55,691 bases of DNA. It comes from Kalymmatonema hyalinum WJT4-NPBG1 (GTDB lineage Bacteria; Cyanobacteriota; Cyanobacteriia; Cyanobacteriales; Nostocaceae). The position numbers were made by a program, and so were the translations under genes. This document shows positions 36,147 through 44,636 of this stretch, one piece after another (positions within the stretch are counted from its first letter, which is position 1; each line of letters starts with the position of its first letter). The notes below the pieces were generated by a model, which was not told where the DNA came from, made no database searches, and saw nothing but the letters and a program-made list of their open reading frames with translations. Location: positions 1 through 55,691 of the forward strand of contig JAHHIB010000059.1 of NCBI GenBank assembly GCA_019359075.1, read 5' to 3'.

Positions 36147-37199
36147 TTGCCTCTAGAAGAAATTATTTTGTTCTTATCCAATGATAATGAAAAGATACCC
36201 TATCAATTACAAGCAGATGCCTTAGGAGTTTTAGTAATTAGTCTCGTTTTTTTGTATAACTTATTACTTAGTTCCTCTTGGTATGCCTTGGATGAGCAGC
36301 GTTTGGGGTGTGAACCACAGCGATTAATGGAAATGCAGATGTTATCTGAAAATGTAAGTTGGACTTGGACAAGTAAATCTGTTTGTTTATCAGGACTGCT
36401 ACCTGATGAATTGTACTCCTTATCCTGCTGGAATTTACTTTTACCTGATGGGGAGTCAGAGGAAATAAAAATCCCTTCAATTGAACAAGGTGTCACAACT
36501 TGTGAAGTTTCTCTAGATCTACCTACTGGCATTTACTATATTCAATTACTTTTTGGACAAAATTTGTCAAAAAATTTGGGCTGGTGGTGTGAGAGTGGTC
36601 CTTATGACATACCAGAAGCTATTGATGGAGATGAAGCAAGAGAAAATTACTGCTATACGATTTTGGGAAATAGTGAATCTACAGAACAATTCATAGCTGC
36701 TGTTAATCAACTTAAATTGAATTTTGACATCCAACAGCTACAAGCAGGAATTTCTAGTTTAGAAAGTCATCATTATCATTTTCCTAACTGGTTAAGCCCT
36801 GAGGGTTTACTTCGCAAGCTAAAAGGACTTTTAAAGTTTTTGAATAAAGCGTCTGTTGAAGTTGTAGGTACTCTCATAAAAACACCAAAATCTGAGCAGA
36901 GTCAACCTCAAGTTAGTGAGGCTACCAAGCAGGATAACTGGTATTTGGTTAATGTTTCTTCTAAAAAGCGTGACGTTTTTTTCAGATATCTTGACATTGC
37001 TATTACACAAAATAAATTGCAAGATTTAATTGTGAAAGTGGAAATTCCTCAAGATTCGGTATACGAAGATGTTGTGTTAGTAAATTTAAAAAACTATCAA
37101 CAAGCGTATAGTCATTTGAAAAAATTGCCCCATTTTCAAACAATGGAACGCCGACCATTGACATCACAACAAGTTAGCAGGATGTTGGGGGCAAGGTGA
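36147..37199 (+). CDS. Unknown protein with a possible NGN-like C-terminal domain
   Basis: 350 residues from TTG 36147. The frame is open back to 36120 without an ATG, so the 5' end may be truncated or the start misjudged. Residues ~25-45 are hydrophobic. Residues ~60-150 look beta-rich (GLLPDELYSLSCWNLLLPDG... LDLPTGIYYIQLLFGQ). The C-terminal ~85 residues (NWYLVNVSSKKRDVFFRYL... LKKLPHFQTMERRPLTSQQV) resemble the fold of NusG N-terminal (NGN) domains by the WYxVxVxxK start; this is a weak call. Function unknown. Confidence 0.55.
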   Translation: MPLEEIILFLSNDNEKIPYQLQADALGVLVISLVFLYNLLLSSSWYALDEQRLGCEPQRLMEMQMLSENVSWTWTSKSVCLSGLLPDELYSLSCWNLLLPDGESEEIKIPSIEQGVTTCEVSLDLPTGIYYIQLLFGQNLSKNLGWWCESGPYDIPEAIDGDEARENYCYTILGNSESTEQFIAAVNQLKLNFDIQQLQAGISSLESHHYHFPNWLSPEGLLRKLKGLLKFLNKASVEVVGTLIKTPKSEQSQPQVSEATKQDNWYLVNVSSKKRDVFFRYLDIAITQNKLQDLIVKVEIPQDSVYEDVVLVNLKNYQQAYSHLKKLPHFQTMERRPLTSQQVSRMLGAR

Positions 37200-37484
37200 T
37201 TTGGTCTGAGAATTAAGGTATTAGAGGATTTACAACCACACAGACGGAATAACAAACAAGCCCAATTAGAATCAGCGCTAGCGAAACTCAAAGAAATGGG
37301 AGTTTCGACAAGCGTAATTGTTCAACCTTGGGCTTGCACGCAACGCTCCGACTTCCCTGATTCAGGTGAACTTGAAGTCCAACGAAAAGATTTTTAGAAC
37401 CAAGAACAGGCGGAGTCTACCATGTCACAGCACCGACTTGCGTCGTAGTGTCACCCAGTAGCTCAACATAGACAAGTCCTGACG
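37200..37484. other. Decayed sequence following the unknown gene
   Basis: Directly after the TGA of the previous gene the same frame stays open to TAG 37395-37397 and reads like protein (KVLEDLQPHRRNNKQAQ, SALAKLKEMGVSTSVIVQPW). There is no start codon of its own. It may be a remnant of a lost gene. The remainder to 37484 shows nothing. Confidence 0.3.
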
Positions 37485-37590
37485 GGGTTCACTCTCGGAG
37501 AGTCAGTAGACTTGTTAGGCTGCGGAATTCTCATCTAAGCAACAAATCTTTACAATTGAGTTTGGGAAAATCGGCAGCTTTCAGCTTCGC
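37485..37590 (+). pseudogene. Degraded copy of the 3' end of the alpha-mannosidase gene
   Basis: GGGTTCACTCTCGGAGAGTC, AGTAGACTTGTTAGG, AAGCAACAAATCTTTACAAT and GGGAAAATCGGCAGCTTT follow in order. They match 35712-35820 of the mannosidase gene (GGGTTGACTGTGGGAGAGTC, GTGGACTTGTTGGAG, ACGCAACAAAGCTTTACAAT, TGGAAAATCCGTAGCTTT). The copy has frame-breaking indels and a stop. It indicates an old tandem duplication of the mannosidase region with loss of most of the second copy. Confidence 0.7.
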
Positions 37591-37591
37591 T

Positions 37592-37633
37592 AATAGGTTC
37601 GTAGTTGCGATTGAGCGCAACTACGAACCTATT
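37592..37633. repeat. Perfect inverted repeat, probable terminator of psbN
   Basis: 18-bp arms (AATAGGTTCGTAGTTGCG and its exact complement) with a 6-base loop ATTGAG. It begins five bases beyond the psbN stop codon on the minus strand and is probably a mobile palindrome serving as a terminator. Confidence 0.75.
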
Positions 37634-37637
37634 AGCT

Positions 37638-37769
37638 TTAATCTTCGTGGTCTTCAAAGGGATCGCCCAATTCCTTGCTAGGAGGGCCAAAAGAGGTGTA
37701 GATGGACAGCGCCGTGATTGTAATGACAACAGCGCAGACGGAAATGCTAAGAACTATTGCGGGTTCCAT
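37638..37769 (-). CDS. psbN: PSII assembly protein PsbN
   Basis: 43 residues: MEPAIVLSISVCAVVITITA... ending PSKELGDPFEDHED, the canonical PsbN sequence. One TM helix (4-24) with an acidic tail. PsbN is not a subunit of mature PSII but is needed for assembly and repair of reaction centres. It is divergently transcribed from psbH 83 bases away, the arrangement known from other cyanobacteria and plastids. Confidence 0.96.
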   Translation of the reverse strand: MEPAIVLSISVCAVVITITALSIYTSFGPPSKELGDPFEDHED

Positions 37770-37852
37770 GACAAGTATAGATTATGTGTTTTATTCCTAT
37801 AGAATATTACAGAAGATTAAAAAATGGTTTGGCAACTCATATTAGGTGAACT

Positions 37853-38059
37853 ATGGCACAAAGGACGCGGTTGGGAGATATCCTCAGACCTTTGAACTCT
37901 GAGTATGGTAAAGTGGCTCCGGGCTGGGGTACTACGCCCCTAATGGCTGTTTTTATGGTGCTATTTTTTGTGTTTCTACTGATTATTCTGCAACTCTACA
38001 ACAAGTCCCTGATCATCCAAGATGTTTCTGTTGACTGGCGGACTTTGGGCGGTAACTGA
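37853..38059 (+). CDS. psbH: Photosystem II protein H
   Basis: 68 residues: an N-terminal cytosolic part ([21 protein letters not shown]), one TM helix (about 29-48) and a lumenal tail ([13 protein letters not shown]). PsbH stabilises CP47 and the QB site and binds carotenoid near the PSII core. The ATG is preceded by AGGTGAACT. A strong terminator follows at 38099-38122. Confidence 0.97.
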   Translation: MAQRTRLGDILRPLNSEYGKVAPGWGTTPLMAVFMVLFFVFLLIILQLYNKSLIIQDVSVDWRTLGGN

Positions 38060-38098
38060 TGTTTCAAGTTGAAAAGCCTGCATAACAAGTTACGTCAC

Positions 38099-38122
38099 AC
38101 CCGGTTCGTCCCGGGTTTTTTT
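38099..38122 (+). terminator. Rho-independent terminator after psbH
   Basis: ACCCGG, loop TTCGTC, CCGGGT, then seven T residues. It is 40 bases beyond the psbH stop codon. A classic intrinsic terminator. Confidence 0.85.
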
Positions 38123-38239
38123 GTCAGTTGTTAGTTGTTAATGATCCGACTATCCTCTACTACCCACCACCCACTAACTATTGATTAGACTACATATGTG
38201 GGTTTTGTCAGGCGGTTTTTGAGTTTACAGGAGAAAAAC

Positions 38240-38512
38240 ATGAATGTATTTGGTATCGGTTTACCAGAAATGGCTTTAATCTTTGTGGTAGCGCTGTTAA
38301 TCTTTGGTCCTAAGAAGCTACCAGAGGTTGGTCGCAGTCTAGGAAAAGCAATTCGCGGTTTTCAACAAGCTTCTAGCGAGTTTCAAAACGAGTTTGAAAA
38401 AGAAGCAGTTCATTTGCAAGAAGCTGTGAAAACAACTGCTGAGCTAGAAACCAAGCAAATAGAAGCAACTCAGTTGCCGCAAGACACTGCGAGTTCTGCC
38501 CAAAAAAGCTAG
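38240..38512 (+). CDS. tatA: Sec-independent translocase protein TatA/Hcf106-like
   Basis: 90 residues from ATG 38240, which has AGGAG nine bases upstream; the longer frame from 38198 lacks one. One N-terminal TM helix (LPEMALIFVVALLIFGPKKLPEVGRSLG), the FGPKKLPE hinge diagnostic for TatA/B, an amphipathic helix and a polar tail. It forms the pore-like component for folded Tat substrates, for example the exported SOD at 17362. It is 12 bases upstream of pth, so the two are probably co-transcribed. Confidence 0.93.
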   Translation: MNVFGIGLPEMALIFVVALLIFGPKKLPEVGRSLGKAIRGFQQASSEFQNEFEKEAVHLQEAVKTTAELETKQIEATQLPQDTASSAQKS

Positions 38513-38524
38513 ACTGAAGGCAAA

Positions 38525-39163
38525 ATGACGGAAGCTATTGCCAAAAAAATGGTGATTCCCCAGCTAATAGTTGGGTTGGGGAACCCAGAACCCAAGTACG
38601 ACAAAACTCGCCACAATGTCGGTTTTGCTGGTGTAGACGCGCTATCTCGTTCTTGGAAGATTCCCTTAGCAGAAAATCGTAAGTTTCAAGGGGAGTATGG
38701 CGAGGGAATCGCAGCTACTGGCGAGAAAATCCGCTTGCTGAAGCCATTGACTTATATGAACCGTTCCGGACAAGCAATGCAATCCGTGACAAGTTGGTAT
38801 AAGTTAGAACCTGAACTGGTCTTAGTCATTTATGATGATATGGATTTACCCTTAGGAAAAACTCGGCTGCGCTTGTCTGGTTCTGCTGGAGGACACAACG
38901 GGATGAAAAGCGCGATCGCACATCTTGGAACGCAAAACTTTCCTCGTTTGCGTATCGGTATTGGCAAACCAAAAGGTGCAGCCAACGCCTCGGAATCAGG
39001 TACCGTTTCTCATGTCCTAGGACGATTTTCTGCTGCTGAAAATCAGGTAATGTCTCTTGTTCTCCAGTTTGTTGTGGAATGTGTAGAACTGAGTCTCAAG
39101 CAGGGAGTAGAAAAGGCTATGAATGTTTGTAACAGCCGCTCTTTTGATAGTCCTGAGTCTTAG
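38525..39163 (+). CDS. pth: Peptidyl-tRNA hydrolase
   Basis: Releases tRNA from stalled peptidyl-tRNA. 212 residues. Motifs: LIVGLGNPEPKYDKTRHNVGF with the catalytic His in RHNVG, LLKPLTYMNRSGQA, VIYDDMDLPLGKTRLRLSGSAGGHNGMKSA, and FPRLRIGIGKP. It follows tatA by 12 bases, and a hairpin terminator lies downstream. Confidence 0.96.
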   Translation: MTEAIAKKMVIPQLIVGLGNPEPKYDKTRHNVGFAGVDALSRSWKIPLAENRKFQGEYGEGIAATGEKIRLLKPLTYMNRSGQAMQSVTSWYKLEPELVLVIYDDMDLPLGKTRLRLSGSAGGHNGMKSAIAHLGTQNFPRLRIGIGKPKGAANASESGTVSHVLGRFSAAENQVMSLVLQFVVECVELSLKQGVEKAMNVCNSRSFDSPES

Positions 39164-39227
39164 AGTGTGTCTGTAAATTAAGTATAAATAGATAATTTTC
39201 TGACTTTAGGCATCCGCAACCCTACTT

Positions 39228-39260
39228 AATCGTACCCCTTGTTGGGGTACGATTTATTTT
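39228..39260. terminator. Bidirectional terminator between pth and rpsU
   Basis: AATCGTACCCC (39228-39238), loop TTGTT, then GGGGTACGATT (39244-39254): an 11-bp perfect stem followed by TATTTT. It lies between the convergent pth and rpsU genes. Confidence 0.8.
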
Positions 39261-39303
39261 GCTTAAGTAATGTATTAAGCAACCGAATACGTTAAGACTT
39301 ATT

Positions 39304-39483
39304 TTATTTCATACGTCGCTTGCGTCTAGCTGCTACTGCCTTGCGTTTACGCTTTTCTTGTGGTGTTTCAAAATGCCTGTGGTACTTTACATCAGCTAAA
39401 ATTCCAGCTTTAGAAACTTGGCGTTTAAACCGACGCAAAGCTGAATCAATGCCTTCATTTTCTCCTAAAAGCACTTGGGTCAT
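39304..39483 (-). CDS. rpsU: 30S ribosomal protein bS21
   Basis: 59 residues: [20 protein letters not shown] then [19 protein letters not shown] and a very basic end ([16 protein letters not shown]). bS21 sits near the anti-Shine-Dalgarno region of the small subunit and helps initiation. GAGGAAC repeats upstream give possible ribosome binding sites. Convergent with pth. Confidence 0.96.
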   Translation of the reverse strand: MTQVLLGENEGIDSALRRFKRQVSKAGILADVKYHRHFETPQEKRKRKAVAARRKRRMK

Positions 39484-39641
39484 TCTTCTTGTTCCTCGTG
39501 TTCCTCATAATCAATATCTCCCATTGTAGTGCCGCCTTAACATTGGCGAAACTCCCCTTAACAAAAGTGCGACAGTGGCGGAAAGTAGGGGGAAGTACGG
39601 GAGAATAATTTATAAGGAGAATAATTTCTGACGATTGATTC

Positions 39642-40496
39642 TTAACTCTGTTGGTCCATTTTGATTGCAAGCGCTAATTGATAAAGTTGACGACGGGGAA
39701 GCGAAGTCACTTTTGCTAACTGACGGCTAGCTTGCGATCGCGATATTCCCTGACTCATGATCGCGAGCAACTCTGCTTTGAGTTCTTCTTCGCTAAGTTG
39801 CGGTTGAGTCGGTGGGGTTCCCGCCACAAGTAAAGTATATTCGCCTTGGGGTTCGCGTTGGCTGTAGTGAGCGATCGCCTCCTCAATTGTTCCCCGCCAA
39901 AATTCCTCATACAATTTAGTTAACTCCCGCGCTAAAACTATTTGGCGAGAAGTGCCGAAAATTTCTGCGAAATCTTGTAAAGTTTCGCGCAAGCGGTGGG
40001 GAGACTCGTAGAAAATGAGTGTTCGGGATTCTGTTTCTAGGGATTCTAAATGCGATCGCCTCTGTTGACCTTTAGCTGACAGAAATCCTTCAAAAACAAA
40101 TCGATCTGTTGGTAATCCTGCTGCACTCAATGCCGTAATTGCTGCATTTGCACCAGGAATTGGCACGACTGGTATCCCAGCCTCAATACAAACTTTAACC
40201 AGTTCATATCCAGGATCAGAAATTCCTGGTACACCCGCATCAGTGACTAAAGCAATTGCTTTGCCGTTAGTCAGTTCCTCTAATAACTCTGGGATGCGGC
40301 TGCTACGGTTGTGTTCGTGGTAACTCACCTGCGGCGTTTTAATTTGAAAATGTTGTAGTAGTCTACCCGTGTGACGGGTATCTTCCGCAGCGATGACATC
40401 CACTGTTTGCAAAATTTTTACCGCACGGAATGTCATATCTTCCAGATTGCCAATCGGTGTAGCTACCACATAGAGTGTTGCTGGTTTTATATCCAT
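39642..40496 (-). CDS. rsmI: 16S rRNA (cytidine-1402-2'-O)-methyltransferase
   Basis: SAM-dependent 2'-O methylation of C1402 in the decoding centre. 284 residues of the tetrapyrrole-methylase fold: LYVVATPIGNLEDMTFRAV, AAEDTRHTGRLLQHF, ALVTDAGVPGISDPGYELV, IPGANAAITALSAAGLPTD and FYESPHRL. Divergent from the PfkB kinase gene; upstream is a GGGTGGGCA-type repeat fragment (40515-40533). Confidence 0.95.
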   Translation of the reverse strand: MDIKPATLYVVATPIGNLEDMTFRAVKILQTVDVIAAEDTRHTGRLLQHFQIKTPQVSYHEHNRSSRIPELLEELTNGKAIALVTDAGVPGISDPGYELVKVCIEAGIPVVPIPGANAAITALSAAGLPTDRFVFEGFLSAKGQQRRSHLESLETESRTLIFYESPHRLRETLQDFAEIFGTSRQIVLARELTKLYEEFWRGTIEEAIAHYSQREPQGEYTLLVAGTPPTQPQLSEEELKAELLAIMSQGISRSQASRQLAKVTSLPRRQLYQLALAIKMDQQS

Positions 40497-40624
40497 GCAT
40501 AAATATTATCTTGTGGGGTGGGCATCTTGCCCGCCATAAATTAGACTTTTTGCAAAAGTCTGTATTAACTATTAGGAACCACAGATAATTCAATCTTGGC
40601 AGATATCTCGCCTACTGCACAAAA

Positions 40625-41488
40625 ATGGAAAAACATGGACTATTTGTCGGTTTAGTCACCTTGGATTTGATCTACCTTGCTGAGTCTCCCCCCAAGAATA
40701 ATCAGAAGCTAGTCGCTGCTGACTATACTATGACCGCAGGTGGTCCAGCAACTAACGCTGCTGTCACTTTCAGTCATTTGGGCAATCAAGCTACAGTCTT
40801 GGGTGTCATAGGTTCTCACCCAATGACGCAGTTGATTAAAGGAGATTTGGCAAATTACAAAGTCGCAATAACTGACCTTAACCCCACTACCCAAAACGCG
40901 CCGCCAGTTTCTTCTATTATTGTCACCCAAGCAACTGGTGAACGAGCAGTTATTTCCATCAACGCCGTCAAAACTCAAGCAAGCAGCGAATCTATTACGC
41001 CAGAGATTTTGCAAAACGTTGCTCTAGTCTTGATTGATGGACATCAGATGACTGTTGGGAATCAAATTGCCCAAATGGCAAAAGCTAAGAATATCCCAGT
41101 TGCTATCGATGGCGGTAGTTGGAAACTCGGGTTTGACAAAGTCTTACCCTATGTAGATTATGCTCTTTGTTCTGCTAATTTTTATCCCCCTAACTGCCAT
41201 ACTGAAGATGAGGTTTTTACCTATCTGAGTCGAGTTGGTATTCCTCACATCGCCATCACTCATGGAGAAAAAGCCATTCGATACCTCCAACATGGTAAAG
41301 CAGGCGTGATAGATGTGCCGACAGTACGACCCGTTGATACACTGGGGGCTGGAGATATTTTCCACGGTGCTTTTTGTCATTACATTTTACGGGAAAATTT
41401 TCCCACCGCATTGCAGCAAGCTGCCCATATTGCTTCTTTTTCCTGTCAATTTTTTGGCACACGCCGCTGGATGCATTCCCAGCAGTAA
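40625..41488 (+). CDS. PfkB-family carbohydrate kinase
   Basis: 287 residues of the ribokinase/PfkB fold. The N-terminal GLVTLDLIYLAESPP and AGGPATNAAVTFSHLG (sugar-binding GG) are seen, as is the signature DTLGAGDIFHGAFCHYIL with the catalytic Asp and anion hole. The substrate (ribose, fructose, adenosine or another) cannot be told from sequence. It stands alone, divergent from rsmI. Confidence 0.88.
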   Translation: MEKHGLFVGLVTLDLIYLAESPPKNNQKLVAADYTMTAGGPATNAAVTFSHLGNQATVLGVIGSHPMTQLIKGDLANYKVAITDLNPTTQNAPPVSSIIVTQATGERAVISINAVKTQASSESITPEILQNVALVLIDGHQMTVGNQIAQMAKAKNIPVAIDGGSWKLGFDKVLPYVDYALCSANFYPPNCHTEDEVFTYLSRVGIPHIAITHGEKAIRYLQHGKAGVIDVPTVRPVDTLGAGDIFHGAFCHYILRENFPTALQQAAHIASFSCQFFGTRRWMHSQQ

Positions 41489-42017
41489 ATTGTTCACTTG
41501 AAACGAAGTGTTAGGTCTTCAGTCTATTAAAAGTAGGACTTACGCACTGTACAAATTGACCATCATATGCATTAACGTGCATTCGGTTGTTTGAGACCAC
41601 AACACAAAGTAGGGTGGGCAGTGCCGTAATATTAGGTCTAGATTATATGCTAATGCTTTGCACTGCCCACCTTACAGTGGCTCAAGACCCATACTTTATG
41701 ATTTTTGTCAATGCGTAACCCCTAAAAAGAATAAAAGAAAAATTGAAAAATTTTTCGCCTTTCAGGGTGCGATCGCTATCTATAAGCGATAGAACTTGGC
41801 TGATAATATGCAGGTGGGCAACCTATAGGTATCTGACCATCAGAAAGATTACAAAAGCATCGAAAGCCCTTAGGAATGTGACTTCGTAAGTGACCGTCTA
41901 ATATAACACGCTTGCCTGTCATGCTATCCTACAAGTCGTGGGATAGCCTTCTGTACAAAGCTTAATACCGTACTGTGCGGTATAACACTCAAGACAGATA
42001 ACAGGACAAGGCAATTA
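41489..42017. other. Intergenic region with repeats and hairpins
   Basis: No gene seen. It holds a dispersed inverted repeat (41609-41675) and the MITE-end motif AGTAGGACTTACGCACTG near 41550. Close to the cysQ-like gene are two hairpins, GCTATCC...GGGATAGC (41923-41948) and TACCG...CGGTA (41967-41983), which could be a leader structure or terminator. Confidence 0.45.
41609..41675. repeat. Dispersed inverted repeat of the GTAGGGTGGGCA family
   Basis: GTAGGGTGGGCAGTGC (41609-41624) pairs with GCACTGCCCACCTTAC (41660-41675) with one mismatch. It is the same family as the palindrome at 9029-9058, here with a longer central loop. Confidence 0.75.
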
Positions 42018-42872
42018 ATGAAAGACTTAGAAAAAATCCTAGAATTAACTCGTTCCGTAGGTTGGGGAGCAACAGATATACTGCGCTCTTACTACCATCA
42101 GACTGGCGACTACAATCTAGAAGTGCAGTATAAACAGAATGAGCCTGTCACAATTGCAGATGTAAATGTCAATAATTACATTTTAGAGAACCTGCAAGCG
42201 GCTTTGGGTCATGATGATTTTGCCTACATTAGCGAAGAAACTTACAAAGTCGAACAAGCTAAGCAAGAATGGGTGTGGATCATTGATCCATTAGATGGTA
42301 CGCGAGACTTTATCGAAAAAACTGGGGAGTATGCAATTCATCTTGCTTTAGTGCAGGAAACACGCCCAGTGCTTGCTGTAGTAGCAGTACCTGAAGCTCA
42401 AAAGTTGTATTATGCAATCAAGGGAGGCGGTGCTTTTGTGGAAACCCGTGATGGGAAAAGTCTAGCGTTACAAGTGTCATCACGGGAACGTATCGAAGAT
42501 TTAACCTTAGTTGTGAGTCGCAGTCACCGCAATCAAAGATTAAATTACCTACTACAACACTTACCATGTCAAAATCAGAAAGCTGTTGGCAGTGTGGGCG
42601 GCAAAATTGCTGCAATTGTTGAACAACGGGCAGATGTTTATATTTCTCTTTCTGGTAAGTCTGCGCCCAAAGATTGGGATATAGCCGCCCCAGAACTCAT
42701 TTTGACAGAAGCTGGTGGTAAGTTCACCCATTTTGATGGTACGCCGTTGCAGTATAACACTGGTGATGTGAGTCAATGGGGTGGTTTGCTTGCGAGCAAC
42801 GGTCAGTATCACGAGGTTTTGTGTCAGGAAGCTGAAAGGATTTTGCAAGTGTGGGAAGAGGTGAAAAATTGA
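42018..42872 (+). CDS. CysQ-like 3'(2'),5'-bisphosphate nucleotidase (inositol monophosphatase family)
   Basis: 284 residues. Mg/Li-sensitive phosphatase motifs: FAYISEETYK (metal Glu), WIIDPLDGTRDFIEKTGEYAI (metal Asp cluster) and APKDWDIAAPELILTEAGG. The family hydrolyses PAP/PAPS from sulfate assimilation or inositol and fructose phosphates. CysQ is the best fit by the VDPLDGTRDFIxK pattern, but the substrate is not certain. ATG with weak AGGACAAGG upstream. Confidence 0.85.
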   Translation: MKDLEKILELTRSVGWGATDILRSYYHQTGDYNLEVQYKQNEPVTIADVNVNNYILENLQAALGHDDFAYISEETYKVEQAKQEWVWIIDPLDGTRDFIEKTGEYAIHLALVQETRPVLAVVAVPEAQKLYYAIKGGGAFVETRDGKSLALQVSSRERIEDLTLVVSRSHRNQRLNYLLQHLPCQNQKAVGSVGGKIAAIVEQRADVYISLSGKSAPKDWDIAAPELILTEAGGKFTHFDGTPLQYNTGDVSQWGGLLASNGQYHEVLCQEAERILQVWEEVKN

Positions 42873-42886
42873 TTGCTATGCAACTT

Positions 42887-43132
42887 TTAAAACTCAAGAT
42901 CTTCCAGTTTCACTCCTTGCCCAGATTGAAGACTTTTTCTAGCTGATTTAATTTTATAGAGGAAGCGTGGGTTGTTTTCCAAACAGTAATCTAACCAGTT
43001 ATCTTCTGATTGAAAACCAATGAGTATTCCTGCTGATTTGCCATTGTGAATAATCACAATTTCCTCCTCACCAGCCGACTGCAAATACTTAGATAAATTC
43101 TTTTGAATTTCAGAAAGCGCTATTTTCTTCAT
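42887..43132 (-). CDS. Phd/YefM-like antitoxin
   Basis: 81 residues: MKKIALSEIQKNLSKYLQSAGE then EEIVIIHNGKSAGILIGF, a typical Phd/YefM N-terminal fold in which an operator-binding helix precedes a beta strand. The C-terminal tail is Lys/Ser rich and would bind toxin. Its start overlaps the end of the RelE-like gene by 23 bases. The toxin-first order is reversed from most phd/yefM pairs. Confidence 0.75.
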   Translation of the reverse strand: MKKIALSEIQKNLSKYLQSAGEEEIVIIHNGKSAGILIGFQSEDNWLDYCLENNPRFLYKIKSARKSLQSGQGVKLEDLEF

Positions 43133-43487
43133 CGGGTTCCCTCACCTTTTCTAACCAAGCTTCTACTTCAGATTTGAGTACAATTGCCAAAATTTTGATT
43201 GTGGTTTCTGTAACATCATAAACAATAAGCAGGTCATCCACTCGTAACCGAAACTGCGACGGCGACGTCCCTCGTAAACGCTTTATCCGATTCTTTCTGG
43301 TTTTGGTCGGCTCATGTCGCAGGTATTCTTTTATAGCATCACATACTGTCGAGCGAATATTTGGCTCTAAAGTGCGTAAGTCTTCGACGGCTTCTGGTGA
43401 AAAAATGATTTCATAGCTCGTTCTAGCTACGAGTAACGCCAGAATGACAGCTTGCTCAAGTTGAAACCCAGGGGGAATTGAATTCAT
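43110..43487 (-). CDS. RelE/ParE-superfamily toxin
   Basis: Core residues TSYEIIFSPEAVEDLRTL... KNRIKRLRG... FRLRVDDLLIVYDV... IKILAIVLK are the RelE/ParE fold (mRNA interferase or gyrase inhibitor). ATG 43487 gives 125 residues with a ~27-residue lead before the toxin core; the frame extends to 43544. A short start closer to ARTSYE would need a rare codon. It forms a toxin-antitoxin unit with the overlapping antitoxin gene. Confidence 0.75.
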   Translation of the reverse strand: MNSIPPGFQLEQAVILALLVARTSYEIIFSPEAVEDLRTLEPNIRSTVCDAIKEYLRHEPTKTRKNRIKRLRGTSPSQFRLRVDDLLIVYDVTETTIKILAIVLKSEVEAWLEKVREPDEENSAF

Positions 43488-43596
43488 CAAACCATTAGAA
43501 TAAAAATACTTCTTTCTTAAGTCGTAAAAATTGTAAACAGGCAAACGTAAATCGTAATACCCCCTACTAATTTAACCTTTAAATCACTCCATGAAA

Positions 43597-43824
43597 TCAC
43601 TCCATCAGTTGAGTTGCCACTTTTCTCACTTCTGTATAAAATTTCCAAAATAAATTATCTACCGTTAAACTTTGCACCCCTGTCATTCTATCTACCGCTG
43701 GTTCGTTATTCCCAATATTTTCTAAAATCCGAAACTCTATCTGTGGATTTAATTCCTCAAGAATTGCTGATTTCCCATCAGGACGAAGTAACAAAGAGTC
43801 CTTAATAAACCAGTTGCAGCCCAA
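43597..43824 (-). CDS. Short unidentified protein or gene remnant
   Basis: 75 codons from a TTG with no ribosome binding site. The sequence looks native (ILEELNPQIEFRILENIG, PAVDRMTGVQSLTVDNLFW), so it is probably the end of a truncated gene. I do not recognise the family. Flanked by other broken genes, in a degenerating stretch 43600-44330. Confidence 0.35.
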   Translation of the reverse strand: MGCNWFIKDSLLLRPDGKSAILEELNPQIEFRILENIGNNEPAVDRMTGVQSLTVDNLFWKFYTEVRKVATQLME

Positions 43825-44009
43825 TTAGAAACACCACAGATAATTAAATAATCACGTCTTGGATATCAGTGAGTTATTCTACCAATTCACCTTGACGAAA
43901 GACATGGGAGCGGGGTAAATCAGTTCTGAGGTTAGCCTCTGGTGCAACCATCCGAAGTTGGCGATCGCCAACCTCGGTGACATCTAGTAAAGGACAAGGT
44001 TTGGGGTTG

Positions 44010-44324
44010 CATTAAGAAGAATTCAGCCCAATGGACAGTCCCGCAAGTCTGGACTAAACAAATCTTGGAATGATGCCGCATTCGGACAGTTTTTCACCAT
44101 CCTAGAATACATAGCTGCAAAAGCACCGGGTGTGGACAATAGCAGTAAACCCTGCATATACGTCTTACGCCATTTCTCACCAACTACCAGTCAACCGCCT
44201 CAGCCTTAATGGTGTAGAAGCGACGCCAGAAAATGTAGAAACTGGCAAGTATCAAATAGTACCTTCCATCGGTTTTGTCTCGAAAAAGACGAAAGGCGAC
44301 TCAAGCATTTATCAATTTTGCTAA
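44010..44324 (+). pseudogene. Frameshifted remnant of a PstS-like periplasmic binding protein
   Basis: One frame reads SGLNKSWNDAAFGQF then FTILEYIAAKAPGV and breaks. The next frame reads SYAISHQLPVNRLSLNGVEA then TPENVETGKYQIV, which matches the hinge region of phosphate-binding (PstS-type, PBP-like) proteins (…LSVDGVAPTxExIxxGxYPL). The product ends soon after. The 5' part is missing. Presumably a dead copy of a phosphate or similar anion binding protein. Confidence 0.5.
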
Positions 44325-44636
44325 TAGCAAACAATCAGCCTTAGTACTGCATAAATCCAGCTTTGTGTCATCTATCAAATCCAGTATATGCGTTCTTGAA
44401 ACGTAATAATATTTCTATATATATAAAACAACTCAATTTTTCTTAACCTTTTAAAAAGCAAATGGTATTACAGATGTCATTGCTAACGCAGGCGATGGTG
44501 ATAGATCATGAAGTAGGGCGATCTAAAATATCGCTCTGTTGTACCTCTACCTTAACCAAACCTTGAATTGAGATATAATTAAAGTTTCCACTATTTGTTG
44601 TCAGTTGGGTGATCTACTATTTTAGGAGTGGAACGT
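44325..44636. other. AT-rich intergenic region
   Basis: No gene, repeat or terminator recognised. The right end should contain the promoter of the small gene at 44637. Confidence 0.4.

Noticed and set aside
35954-36181. 75-codon minus-strand ORF
   Set aside because: Overlaps spacer repeats and the start of the gene at 36147; no coding character.
41880-41990. Riboswitch upstream of the cysQ-like gene
   Set aside because: Two small hairpins are seen but no known riboswitch consensus could be matched.
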